64,000 nt of DNA, from NCBI RefSeq assembly GCF_024508665.1, contig NZ_JANINP010000001.1, positions 248,001-312,000 of the forward strand. The letters run 5' to 3'. Under the pieces are notes generated by a model. That model saw only the letters and a program-made list of their open reading frames with translations. It ran no database searches and was not told the DNA's origin. Each line of letters starts with the position of its first letter. The first letter of the stretch is position 1. Positions 34,201 to 42,312 of the stretch are shown here, piece by piece. The position numbers and the translations under genes are program-made. Source of the stretch: Sphingomonas sp. (GTDB taxonomy: Bacteria > Pseudomonadota > Alphaproteobacteria > Sphingomonadales > Sphingomonadaceae).

Positions 34201-34652
34201 GTACGGTTCCGCAGACCTACCCGAACCTTCCTTACGCCGGGTTGTCGAAATGGGCCTACAACATCCAGTTGCTGTACAGCCGCGGCAAGGTCAATTTCCG
34301 TCTGGCGTATAACTGGCGCGACAAGGCGTTGCTGTCGACCAACGTCAATCCGCTGTCTTATGCCACCAGCGGCGGCAATCCCTACACGCTCAACACCAGC
34401 CCGACCAACTTTGACTCGGCCCATTCGTACCCCGTGTACAACATGGTGCCGGCCTATACGGCTCCGGCTGGTTACCTGGATATGGGCTTCGATTTCGCGG
34501 TGAACAAAAGCGTGTCCGTTTCATTCAACGCGAACAACCTTCTCAACACGGTTTCGCGAACGCTTCAGGAGCCCGTGCCTGGCGTGTTCGAGCCGTACGA
34601 CTACAACGTCAGCGACCGGCGCTTTGACCTTACCGTTCGAGTGCGTCTGTGA
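31272..34652 (+). CDS. TonB-dependent receptor, probable oligosaccharide importer
   Basis: This 1126-residue outer-membrane receptor has a signal peptide (SSSISALVLLAAVYADPATAQ), an acidic spacer, a TonB-box-like segment (SDIIITARR), a plug domain (about 60-190, with SVTADEAGKLPDNS and GVSISRFTG) and a large beta-barrel ending VRVRL. The length and the NSITEVLQRVSGV region fit the sphingomonad/Caulobacter carbohydrate receptor group. It presumably imports oligosaccharides made by the GH5 and helper enzymes. A GGGGAGGAA site precedes the ATG. A hairpin follows the stop, then a flavin halogenase gene. Confidence 0.93.
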   Translation: MDKRSLLLSSSISALVLLAAVYADPATAQEVGPVANNQDMQKDQESDDREDSDIIITARRKALNDSIAIKKNADTIVDSVTADEAGKLPDNSITEVLQRVSGVSISRFTGVNGGNTAFQIEGSGITVRGLPFNSSMLNGQQLFSANGASAISWNEVTPELMAGVDVYKATRADLIEGGASSIDLRTHVPFDFKDTQFNVTVGGSYGTQAKKGSPRISAMFSKRFDTGIGEIGVLWDFAFSRLYQQSSDLAVGAMFGEYVPTSTRSDNLAFVPSSVTWSTNENKRDRYGAYQAIQWKPASNLTLTNTVFFSQYIEHSRGNGGSVGATPSGVAALMPVVGTPVQYDANGAFRKGTLMVGSTGNSLEFQNTTTHTSWLPSQYQIDCGATYGAPSSSIQWDWTPNAPILAQCGPYATLNPSGSANASHTKNSTLDISQSFVWNPGDRVAVRGGVQYVSSRSTGQQIYIGLNQNSPLVKTMDVDLSGSLPKVSGLSTAGILDPNTAYLAQFGYHEPKNKGTMLAGHLDLEYRVSDSGFLRTITIGARAARRTENDNFVGTYWAPLGQSWQSNPWGSHVGDPTFGPGNIQYLNNPNVPKSDWQVAAFKNFFGGQVTVPANLLVASNSLLQSYDWYHLLTTYNNQIPNGTRAQYWTQYIDQGLNKTNSRIDNLAAYVEARFAHDRIGFIPAFSGNIGVRVFHDSLRASALLSTPNASNLALNQADSTAYFNAQQGVPGASTVYPTLYGFTQAYYTQFRDYSYTRVLPSFNIKFDVSDKFKIRGAASVSSAPPNLNDIRPGGSISARTLTNPTNSLAPPILTGVVVNGGGANLKPTMIKSEDLTFEYYPSASSFFYLDLFAKQIEDEPLFYSFIANNLPIPAVAYANGATPPPAGQPNTNPDITNTTLDLPWVYLQNKSSTQTAYIKGFEIGGRKFFDKLPGVLRGLGIEANLTFIDSSNPAQQANNVLTPPPAGGLLPGLTPAGTVPQTYPNLPYAGLSKWAYNIQLLYSRGKVNFRLAYNWRDKALLSTNVNPLSYATSGGNPYTLNTSPTNFDSAHSYPVYNMVPAYTAPAGYLDMGFDFAVNKSVSVSFNANNLLNTVSRTLQEPVPGVFEPYDYNVSDRRFDLTVRVRL

Positions 34653-34665
34653 CGATCTGAACAGC

Positions 34666-34694
34666 GAAGGGCGCTTCTTCTCGGATCGCCCTTC
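34666..34694 (+). terminator. Hairpin between TonB receptor and halogenase
   Basis: GAAGGGCG (34666-34673) pairs with CGCCCTTC (34687-34694). Only CTATCCTC follows, so there is no good T-run. It starts 14 bp after the receptor stop and probably lowers, without abolishing, expression of the halogenase downstream. Confidence 0.5.
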
Positions 34695-34743
34695 CTATCC
34701 TCTGCAGGCATGGCAGCGAGCATGTTCATAGCGGGGTGTGTTT

Positions 34744-36285
34744 ATGAACAGCGGTCACAAGCAACATATAGTCATTCTGGGTGGCGGCGCGGCTGGGTGG
34801 ATAGCGGCCGCGCTGCTCGCCAAGAAGACGGATCGCCAGCGAACGCGCATCACTTTGGTCGAATCCGAGGAAATCGGCATCATCGGCGTCGGAGAGGCCA
34901 CTGTGCCTGTCCTGGCGCAGCTAAACACATTGCTCGGCATTGACGAATTCGACTTCATTCGCCGGACCCAGGGCACTTTCAAGCTGGGCATTGAATTCTG
35001 CGACTGGGGCGTTGCCGGAAACCGGCATTTCCATGCGTTCAGCGACTATGGCCACGCCGTCGAAGGGGTGGCGACCCATCATTATTGGCTGAGGATGCGG
35101 CAAGCGGGCGAGGACCATCCGATCGACGATTATTCATTCGCCTACGCGGTTGCCAAGAACAACAATTTCGCTCCGAGCGATCCGCAGAATTCGCGCTATC
35201 ACCACGCCTATCATTTCGACGCCGCGCTGTACGCCCGCTATCTGCGCGATGTGGCGACCGAGTTCGGCGTCGAACGCATCGAAGGCAAGATGACCCATGT
35301 CGACCTGGATGGCGAGTCCGGCAATATCGCCGCCATCCATCTGGCCAGTGGCGTTGCCGTTCGCGGCGACCTCTTCCTGGATTGCACCGGTTTCGCTGCC
35401 GCGTTGCTGGGAAAAGCGCTGGACACGCCGTTTATCGACTGGTCGCACTGGCTGCTTTGCAACAGCGCCATGGCCCTGCCATCGCGGCGCGTCGGTGCGC
35501 CGACACCGTTCACGCGATCGACCGCGCATGCCGGCGGCTGGCGCTGGACCATCCCGCTGCAACACCGCAGCGGCAACGGCATGGTCTATAGTTCCGATTT
35601 CTGGAGCGATGACGAAGCGCGCGAGGCGTTGCTGGGCGGCCTCGACGGCGAACCGCTCGCTGAGCCGCGGCTGTTCCGCTTCACCTCGGGGCATCGCAAG
35701 CAATTCTGGAACCGCAATTGCGTCGGGATCGGTTTTGCCTCCAACTTTCTTGAGCCGCTGGAATCAACCGGCCTGCAGTTGATCGTCATGGGGGTGCTGA
35801 AGCTGCTTCGGTTCTTCCCTGAGCGAACCGTCGACCCCGTGCTGCGCGACGAATACAACCGGCTGTCGACCTGCGAGATCGAGCGCATCCGTGACTTCAT
35901 CATCGCGCATTATTACCTCTCGCGCCGTCCCGAGCCTGTATGGGCGGCATGCCGCGACATCGAGATCCCCGACAGTCTGCGGCAAAAGCTGGATGTCTGG
36001 AAAGCGAGCGGACAAATCGCACTGGGCGAAGCTGAATCCTATATGGAGCCGAGCTGGCTCGCCATCCTGCTGGGCAACGGCGTTATTCCAGGGCGCTACG
36101 ACGTCTCGGCCGATCGCTATCCGCTGGAGCAGATCCGCACGGGCATGAAATTGCGCCGCGAAGAGATCATGCGTTCGGCGCAAATGGTGACGTCGCATCA
36201 GGAATTCATCGACCGTCACTGCAAGTCTGCCCAAACGGCACCGGCCGATGACGTTGCGTCGCGGCATCAGGCTCGCGCCCGATGA
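34744..36285 (+). CDS. Flavin-dependent halogenase (tryptophan-halogenase family)
   Basis: This protein of about 513 residues belongs to the tryptophan 7-halogenase family. The FAD site is GGGAAGW (13-19), GVGEATVP is near 48, and the family signature WxWxIP is present as GWRWTIPL. The residue matching the catalytic lysine of PrnA/RebH is K80 (GTFKLGIEF), and the glutamate-serine pair is E340-S341 (PLESTG). So it looks active. Such proteins use reduced FAD and halide to halogenate an aromatic substrate. There is no signal peptide. The substrate is unknown and no flavin reductase lies nearby. A GTG at 34738 is an alternative start. Confidence 0.9.
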   Translation: MNSGHKQHIVILGGGAAGWIAAALLAKKTDRQRTRITLVESEEIGIIGVGEATVPVLAQLNTLLGIDEFDFIRRTQGTFKLGIEFCDWGVAGNRHFHAFSDYGHAVEGVATHHYWLRMRQAGEDHPIDDYSFAYAVAKNNNFAPSDPQNSRYHHAYHFDAALYARYLRDVATEFGVERIEGKMTHVDLDGESGNIAAIHLASGVAVRGDLFLDCTGFAAALLGKALDTPFIDWSHWLLCNSAMALPSRRVGAPTPFTRSTAHAGGWRWTIPLQHRSGNGMVYSSDFWSDDEAREALLGGLDGEPLAEPRLFRFTSGHRKQFWNRNCVGIGFASNFLEPLESTGLQLIVMGVLKLLRFFPERTVDPVLRDEYNRLSTCEIERIRDFIIAHYYLSRRPEPVWAACRDIEIPDSLRQKLDVWKASGQIALGEAESYMEPSWLAILLGNGVIPGRYDVSADRYPLEQIRTGMKLRREEIMRSAQMVTSHQEFIDRHCKSAQTAPADDVASRHQARAR

Positions 36286-36315
36286 GATCGCAGGCAATTT
36301 TTATGAGGGATCGTC

Positions 36316-36891
36316 GTGAAAGGTAAGGGAAAGATACAGCTTGCGCAGGTCACATTGGCCGGCCTTCTTAGCCTGCAGGTAAACAGCGCCAATGCGAAGG
36401 ACGCCGCGCCACGGGTCGTATGGGCCAAGGCCGGCGTAACCTTCGAGCAATATCATGACGATGCTCTAGCCTGCGGGATGAACGGCTTGGCCAGCAACAT
36501 CGACAGTACAAAGGAAGTGAAGACGTTGGTGCGCGCGTCCCAGCAGTTGGAAGGCATCGACGCCAGCGCCCAGGCCTCCATGGACACGGCGGTCGGCCCG
36601 ACGGGGCAGCCCGATCCGGTATCGGGCGCCGAGAATAGAGCCATTCAGCAACAGGGAATTATCGCCGCCGCTCGACCCGACAAGCAATATGCAGGTATCA
36701 AGGAAACGATGTTCCAGGTCGTGCGTCGCTGCATGATCGACCGCGGCTATACCAGGATTGTCCTGACCGAAAATCAGCGCAAGGACTATGACGGGATCAA
36801 GGGAGGGGCCGATGCGCGGCGCGCCTATATCCACGGACTGGCCAGCGATCCGCACGTGCTGGAAACGCAGCGGGAGGCTGTTGGGCGGTAG
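36316..36891 (+). CDS. Small secreted protein with a cysteine pair, unknown function
   Basis: This 191-residue protein starts at a GTG preceded by GAGGGA. A signal peptide ends near NSANAKD. The mature part has two cysteines, in LACGMNG and RRCMIDRGYTRI, which could form a disulfide in the periplasm. No domain is recognised. It lies 30 bp after the halogenase, so it is probably co-transcribed with the receptor-halogenase pair, and any role would be in that module. Confidence 0.7.
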   Translation: MKGKGKIQLAQVTLAGLLSLQVNSANAKDAAPRVVWAKAGVTFEQYHDDALACGMNGLASNIDSTKEVKTLVRASQQLEGIDASAQASMDTAVGPTGQPDPVSGAENRAIQQQGIIAAARPDKQYAGIKETMFQVVRRCMIDRGYTRIVLTENQRKDYDGIKGGADARRAYIHGLASDPHVLETQREAVGR

Positions 36892-37329
36892 ATCAGATCC
36901 AATGCTGTTCGGGCAAGTGCGACCTGTCGCGACGCGGTGCTATCCGAGGTCCGAGCTCTAGCCGAGGCGAGGGCAGTTTAACGCAGCGGCGCCTTCGCCT
37001 GGCAGGCCTGCGGCCTTAGCGAAATCGGCTCGCTATACCGCTTCATTCGGTTCTGGGTCCGGTTCGCAACATTTGTCATTTCTCGCGGCCCGTCAGCTTG
37101 TTCGGCTGAAAGGGATCGATATGATAGCGCTATCATAGGCGAGGCGCGGCGCGTGTGCGGCGGCTGAGCCATTAATCGTGGTTCGGTCATGCGCTCCTCT
37201 TTGGAAGGGGCGTGGTCCGAGCCCGGCAGATGCCGCCAGCAAGGATTGCTCGTGCATTCCCGCCGGCATCATGTGTGGAGAGGGTGGCATGAAGCACGGC
37301 CAGGTCGACAGCATTAAGAGTGGGTGGAA
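36892..37329. other. Regulatory gap before the GH29-GH42-GH62-GH31 cluster
   Basis: This 438-base gap has no convincing gene. It contains operator site 5 (37122-37135). A 17-codon frame starting at ATG 37290 (preceded by GGAGAGGG) runs into the GH29 start and stops at 37342; it may be a leader peptide or chance. Confidence 0.5.
37122..37135. promoter_or_regulatory. TAGCGCTA operator, site 5 (perfect palindrome)
   Basis: TGATAGCGCTATCA is perfectly symmetric, and symmetry extends to 16 bases (ATGATAGCGCTATCAT, 37121-37136). It lies about 195 bp upstream of the GH29 gene and is the best match of the set. Confidence 0.8.
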
Positions 37330-38892
37330 ATGCCCGACCTAAGCAAACGAGACGTTCTGTTCGCATCGCTCGTGGCGGCCATGGGGCTGCAAGCGGGAAC
37401 GCAGGCAAAGGCGACTGGCGGGATTTCCGGGGCGCAGGATGCGGCACTCGACATGCGTCCAGGCCGGTTCAGGTCGAGCGTCGCATCGCTCGAAACCTAT
37501 CAGGCACCCGACTGGTTCCGGGACGCGAAGTTCGGCATCTGGTCGCACTGGGGGCCGCAAGCGGTGCCGGGCCAGGGCGACTGGTACGCGCGCTTCCTCT
37601 ATGTGCCGGGGCACCCGCATTATGACTATCACGTCAAGACCTACGGCCATCCTTCCGAGTTCGGCTACAAGGACATCATCCCGTTGTGGAAGGCCGAGCG
37701 TTTCGACCCGGAAGCGCTGATGACAAAATATGCTGCCGCGGGCGCCAAATATTTCGTGTCGATGGGCGTCCATCACGACAATTTCGACCTATGGAATTCC
37801 AGGCACCATCGCTGGAACGCGGCGGCGATGGGGCCGAAGCGGGATATCGTCGGCGCTTGGAAGGCGGCTGCGAAGCGGCACGGCTTGCGCTTCGGCGTGT
37901 CCGAACATCTCGGCGCCAGTTATTGCTGGTGGTATCCCAACCATCTCTACGACCAATTCTGGCCGAGACTGGGCGTCAATTACGATGGCGCGGATCCCCG
38001 TTATGCCGACCTGTATCACGATAACCGGGACCAGCCGTACCTGAACAAGCTCGGCACCTGGTACACGACCAATCCGAAGTTTCAGCGCCACTGGTTCGAT
38101 CGCATTCGCGATCTGGTGGATAGCTATCAACCCGATCTTCTTTATTCGGACGGCGGCATTCCGTTCGGCGAGGTCGGCCGGACACTGGTCGCCCATTTGT
38201 ACAACAGCAGCGTCGCGCGGTCGGGAGAGCTCGAAGCCGTTTACGCGCACAAGAACCTTGGCTCGGGCGAGTTCCTCCCAAAGGCGGGGGTCCAGGATGT
38301 CGAGCGCGGGGTGCTGGAAGGGATCAACCCGCTGCCGTGGCAGACCGATACGTCGAACGGCGACTGGTTCTACAGCGAGAATGATCGCTTCAAGACCGCG
38401 CCCGAAGTGATCGGCATGCTGGCCGACATCGTCAGCAAGAACGGCAATCTGCTGCTCAATGTCGTCCAGCATGCCGACGGCAGCCTGCCGCCACAATCGG
38501 AAGAACTGCTCGCCGGGCTCGCGGCATGGATGAAGGTCAATGCCGAGGCGATCCACGGCACGCGTCCATGGAGGGCATATGGCGAGGGTCCCACCCGGCC
38601 GAAAGCGGGGGCATTCGCCGAATCCGGCACGTACACCGCCGAGGATATCCGGTTCACCACGAAGGGCGACGAACTCTTTGCCATCTTCCTCGGCGGCTTC
38701 GCCGGGGCGAGCGCGATCCGCTCGCTTGGGGGCAACGCACTGCCGGACGCTCGGATCGAGCGCGTAGACTTGCTCGGCGGGCCCAGGCTGCAGTTCCGCC
38801 GCGAAGCCGGTGCGCTGCAGCTGACGTTGCCGCGGCAGTCGAGCGGCGCACCTATTCCTGTGGTGCGGATACGCGGGCGAGGCCTGGTCTAG
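37330..38892 (+). CDS. GH29 alpha-L-fucosidase, first copy
   Basis: This 520-residue enzyme has a short KRDVLFASLVAAMGL signal. The GH29 barrel motifs are DWFRDAKFGIWSHWGPQ, FVSMGVHHDNFDLWNS and the nucleophile D274 in LLYSDGGIPFG. A C-terminal beta-domain follows. It would remove alpha-L-fucose, for example from galactosyl-xyloglucan. The start is the ATG at 37330, with AAGAG nine bases upstream; a GTG at 37324 is too close to that site. It heads a run with GH42, GH62 and GH31. Confidence 0.93.
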   Translation: MPDLSKRDVLFASLVAAMGLQAGTQAKATGGISGAQDAALDMRPGRFRSSVASLETYQAPDWFRDAKFGIWSHWGPQAVPGQGDWYARFLYVPGHPHYDYHVKTYGHPSEFGYKDIIPLWKAERFDPEALMTKYAAAGAKYFVSMGVHHDNFDLWNSRHHRWNAAAMGPKRDIVGAWKAAAKRHGLRFGVSEHLGASYCWWYPNHLYDQFWPRLGVNYDGADPRYADLYHDNRDQPYLNKLGTWYTTNPKFQRHWFDRIRDLVDSYQPDLLYSDGGIPFGEVGRTLVAHLYNSSVARSGELEAVYAHKNLGSGEFLPKAGVQDVERGVLEGINPLPWQTDTSNGDWFYSENDRFKTAPEVIGMLADIVSKNGNLLLNVVQHADGSLPPQSEELLAGLAAWMKVNAEAIHGTRPWRAYGEGPTRPKAGAFAESGTYTAEDIRFTTKGDELFAIFLGGFAGASAIRSLGGNALPDARIERVDLLGGPRLQFRREAGALQLTLPRQSSGAPIPVVRIRGRGLV

Positions 38893-38987
38893 ATTCTGCC
38901 GGCGGCCTGTCCACGCGCACCTTACCACCTTTGGAATCGCCCTTGCCCCAGACCCAAGACCCTTCATTCCAGGACGGATTGTACGCC

Positions 38988-41075
38988 ATGCTAGGACGCT
39001 CGCGCTGGGCAGCCCGTCTGTCAGCCTTCGCTATTGCCCTTGGCATTTCCGCCGCGCTCGCACCGACGATGATCGCTCCTCAGGCGCACGCCCAAAGTGC
39101 GGTAGGACACCCTGACTGGCCCGGCAAAGGGGATATCTTCGTCGGCACCTGCTATCAGCCGGTCGATCGCTCGCCGGAACAGATCAAGCAGGACATCGCG
39201 ATCATGAAGGCCGCGGGCTTCAACATGGTCCGCATGGGCGACCTGTCCTGGGATGCCTTCGAGCCCGAGGATGGCCGTTTCGCGTTCGAGTGGTTCGACG
39301 ACATCCTCGCTCAAATGCACAAAGCGGGCATTCGGGTGATCGTGGATATCCCGGGCCAGCCCGCGCCGATCTGGATGCACAAACGCTACCCCGGCGTGGA
39401 CCTGGTCAATCAGGACGGGGTCCGCCTCAATGCCGCGACCCGCTATTGGGACAATGTCAGCGACCCGGACTATCGTCGGCTGCTGCGCCGGCTCGCCGCG
39501 AAGATGATGCAGCGTTACGCGCACAATCCCGCGGTGATCGCGCTCGGCTACAATAACGAGATCGGCAACGGCCAGATGTCCTATTCGGCGGCCGATCGCG
39601 GCCGGTTCGTCGAATGGCTCAAGAAGCGCTACGGCTCGATCGAAGCGCTCAACAAGGCATGGGCGACGCAGCGTTGGTCGCGCCACATCAACAATTGGGA
39701 CGAGGTCGACCTGCCTTATGTGCGGGGGCCGGGGCCGAACGAGCGCTATCTGGACCTGCGCCGCTATTGGTCCGACGATACGATCGGCGTCCTCAAGGAT
39801 CTCGAGGCGGTTCGTAAGGTCTATGCACCCAATCTGCCGGTCGCCTCCAATCTCTGGCCAACCGCCTGGGGCAAGGGGTTCGACTATCTGCGATCGTGGG
39901 ACGAGATTTCGACCTATGGGGCGCAGGGCTTCTATCCAGGCGACCCGCTGGGCGCGGGATTCGAAGTGATGATGAACAAGGCGTCGCATACGACGCCGAT
40001 ATGGTTCAACGAGTTCACTGCGGGCGGGGGCGGATATTATGGTGAGCCCGGACGCTCGCGCATGTGGGCCTATTTCGGCCTGCTTTATTATTCGCAGACC
40101 TTCCTCGCCTGGACGTTCAATTCACATCTCGGCGGCGAGGAGCAGGCCCTGTTCGGCCTGATCGACCATGATGACCGCCCGTCCTGGAAAGTCGACGAGT
40201 TCAAGCGGATCGCATCAGAATTCCGCACGCTCAAGACCATGGGCTTTCCACGCTATCGGACGCCGGAGGTGGCGATCCATTATTCCTTCGACACCAACTG
40301 GCTCACCAATCCGCCCGATGGGCCAAACACGATGAAGGAATATTTCAAAGGCAATTACACCGACCAGGTGAAAGCGGCGTTCGCGCCCTTCTTCCGCGAT
40401 AATATCGACGCTGCCGTGATCGATATCGGCCACGACCCGATCGACAAATACAAATTGATCGTGCTGTCGAGCGCGTATCTCATCGATGATGCCACAGCGG
40501 CGGCGGTGCGGCACTATGTCGCAAATGGCGGTACCCTGATCATGACCGGATATTCGGCCAAGGTCGATGCGACCGGCAAGTGGTTCAACACGCCGCTTCC
40601 TGGCAGGCTCACCGACGTGTTCGGCCTACGCACCAACGAATTCTATCGCTCCTGGAACCCGCTCGTCGTCTCGTTCCAGGGTAAGCAATTGACGGGCTCC
40701 GACAATTATTACGAGGTACTTGAGCCCAGCACAGCAAAAACGCTGGCGGTGTTCGAGAACACGCCCACCAAGAGTCCCGCAATCACGGTCAACAAATACG
40801 GCAAGGGGCGCGCGATCTACTTGGCGACCGCCGCGCAAGCGCCGTTCATCGAGCCGTTGATCCGATCGCTCTACGGCGAGCTGGGGATAGAGCGCGGTCC
40901 GTCGACGCCGGAAGGAGTGGTCGCCCGCATGGTCGACGGTCGCACGCTCTACGTCAACACGATGAACGCATCCGCGACCGTGCGCTTCGAGGGAACCAAG
41001 ACCGGAATCCTCTCGCACAAGAGCTACGTGCAGAAGATCGATCTGCAACCCTATGGCGCCGAACTGCTGCAATAG
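38988..41075 (+). CDS. GH42 beta-galactosidase
   Basis: This 695-residue enzyme has a signal peptide ending near PQAHAQS. The GH42 barrel carries the acid/base E191 in GYNNEIGNG and the nucleophile E342 in WFNEFTAGG. Other motifs are GFNMVRMGDLSWDAFEP and WAYFGLLYYSQ. A trimerisation-like domain and C-terminal beta-domain follow. It cleaves terminal beta-galactose from oligosaccharides. The open frame extends left into GH29, but the signal peptide starts at ATG 38988. It lies 95 bp after GH29. Confidence 0.94.
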   Translation: MLGRSRWAARLSAFAIALGISAALAPTMIAPQAHAQSAVGHPDWPGKGDIFVGTCYQPVDRSPEQIKQDIAIMKAAGFNMVRMGDLSWDAFEPEDGRFAFEWFDDILAQMHKAGIRVIVDIPGQPAPIWMHKRYPGVDLVNQDGVRLNAATRYWDNVSDPDYRRLLRRLAAKMMQRYAHNPAVIALGYNNEIGNGQMSYSAADRGRFVEWLKKRYGSIEALNKAWATQRWSRHINNWDEVDLPYVRGPGPNERYLDLRRYWSDDTIGVLKDLEAVRKVYAPNLPVASNLWPTAWGKGFDYLRSWDEISTYGAQGFYPGDPLGAGFEVMMNKASHTTPIWFNEFTAGGGGYYGEPGRSRMWAYFGLLYYSQTFLAWTFNSHLGGEEQALFGLIDHDDRPSWKVDEFKRIASEFRTLKTMGFPRYRTPEVAIHYSFDTNWLTNPPDGPNTMKEYFKGNYTDQVKAAFAPFFRDNIDAAVIDIGHDPIDKYKLIVLSSAYLIDDATAAAVRHYVANGGTLIMTGYSAKVDATGKWFNTPLPGRLTDVFGLRTNEFYRSWNPLVVSFQGKQLTGSDNYYEVLEPSTAKTLAVFENTPTKSPAITVNKYGKGRAIYLATAAQAPFIEPLIRSLYGELGIERGPSTPEGVVARMVDGRTLYVNTMNASATVRFEGTKTGILSHKSYVQKIDLQPYGAELLQ

Positions 41076-41102
41076 CACGACGCGCCAAGGGGCGGGGATG
41101 AA

Positions 41103-42218
41103 ATGCCGGCGAGACCAAATGCCGATCACGAGAGGGGAAGAAAATTGAGTGACGGTGGCCATTTGGGAGCGACGCTGATGGCGATTGCGGCCTCTGGCAT
41201 CGTCGGATCGGCGGTCGTGCTGGGGGCCGATCCGCCCGCTCGGTCGGCCAGCTTTCGCTGGACATCCTCTGCCCCGCTCATTTCCCCTCCCGCGAATGCC
41301 GGGCCGGACTTTTACGGCTTGAAGGACCCTTCGGTCGTTTACCATGAGGGCAAATATCATGTGTTCATGACCACTGCGACGAGCAAAGGCTGGGGACTGG
41401 CTTATACTTCCTTCAAGAATTGGAAGGATGCGTCAAAGGCGCCGATCGTAGGGTTGGACAGGTCTCCAATGGGACCAGGATATCGCGCCGCGCCGCAAGT
41501 TTTCTACTTTGCTCCGCACAAGCTCTGGTACCTCATTTATCAGGGAGGAGATCCGCTCTATTCGACCAGCACCAATATCAGCGATCCGACGTCGTGGAGC
41601 GCGCCGGCGCCGCTGTTCCAAACGGTGCCCGATATCGTCAAACAGGCGGATGGGAATCCGGCATGGCTCGATTTCTGGAACATCTGCGACGAGCGGAACT
41701 GTTATCTTTTCTTCACCAACGACCAGGGAAGTTTCTTCCGCGCCGAAACCTCGCTGGGGGAATTTCCCAAGGGATTTCATAACGTCACGCGCGTGATGCG
41801 GGGCAAGCGGGAGGACATGTTCGAAGCCGGCAACACCTATCGGATTGCCGGAACGAGCAACTATCTGACGCTGATCGAGGCGATCGGCCCCAAGGGTCGC
41901 TATTTCCGTGCCTGGAAGAGCGACAGCTTGGCCGGCAAGTGGAAACCGTTGACGCCGGACCGCATGAATGGCTTCGCAGGCTCCGGCACGGTGCGGTTCC
42001 AGGGACGAATGTGGTCCGAAGGCGTGTCTCACGGCGAAATGATCCGCTCCACCAGCGATCAGACTTTGGCGATCGATCCCTGCAAGCCGCTGCGATACCT
42101 CTACCAAGGGCTCGATAAGGTGGAGGGCAAGTCATACCAATATATCGAGCTGCCTTATCGGCTGGGTCTGATCACGGCGATCGGGCCCAATCCCATCAGC
42201 AGTATGTGCAAGAAATAA
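41103..42218 (+). CDS. GH62 alpha-L-arabinofuranosidase
   Basis: This protein of up to 371 residues matches GH62, the five-bladed propeller arabinofuranosidases of arabinoxylan. The motifs are GLKDPSVVYHEGKYHVF, YFAPHKLWYLIYQGG, WLDFWNICDERNCYLFF, MFEAGNTYRI with LTLIEAIG, and PYRLGLIT. A hydrophobic segment (LMAIAASGIVGSAVVLGA) near the start is the export signal. Two starts are plausible: ATG 41103 (preceded by GGGGATGAA) and TTG 41145 (preceded by AGAGGGGAAG). GH62 is mostly fungal and actinobacterial, so its presence in an alphaproteobacterium is notable. Confidence 0.9.
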   Translation: MPARPNADHERGRKLSDGGHLGATLMAIAASGIVGSAVVLGADPPARSASFRWTSSAPLISPPANAGPDFYGLKDPSVVYHEGKYHVFMTTATSKGWGLAYTSFKNWKDASKAPIVGLDRSPMGPGYRAAPQVFYFAPHKLWYLIYQGGDPLYSTSTNISDPTSWSAPAPLFQTVPDIVKQADGNPAWLDFWNICDERNCYLFFTNDQGSFFRAETSLGEFPKGFHNVTRVMRGKREDMFEAGNTYRIAGTSNYLTLIEAIGPKGRYFRAWKSDSLAGKWKPLTPDRMNGFAGSGTVRFQGRMWSEGVSHGEMIRSTSDQTLAIDPCKPLRYLYQGLDKVEGKSYQYIELPYRLGLITAIGPNPISSMCKK

Positions 42219-42312
42219 TCGGCCGCTTTGGAAACTCGCCGCGCCGGCCAGACCAAAGCTCCTTGTCGCGCGGTCTAATCAGTTACGATTTGCCAGTTCG
42301 GGAGAGAATATT

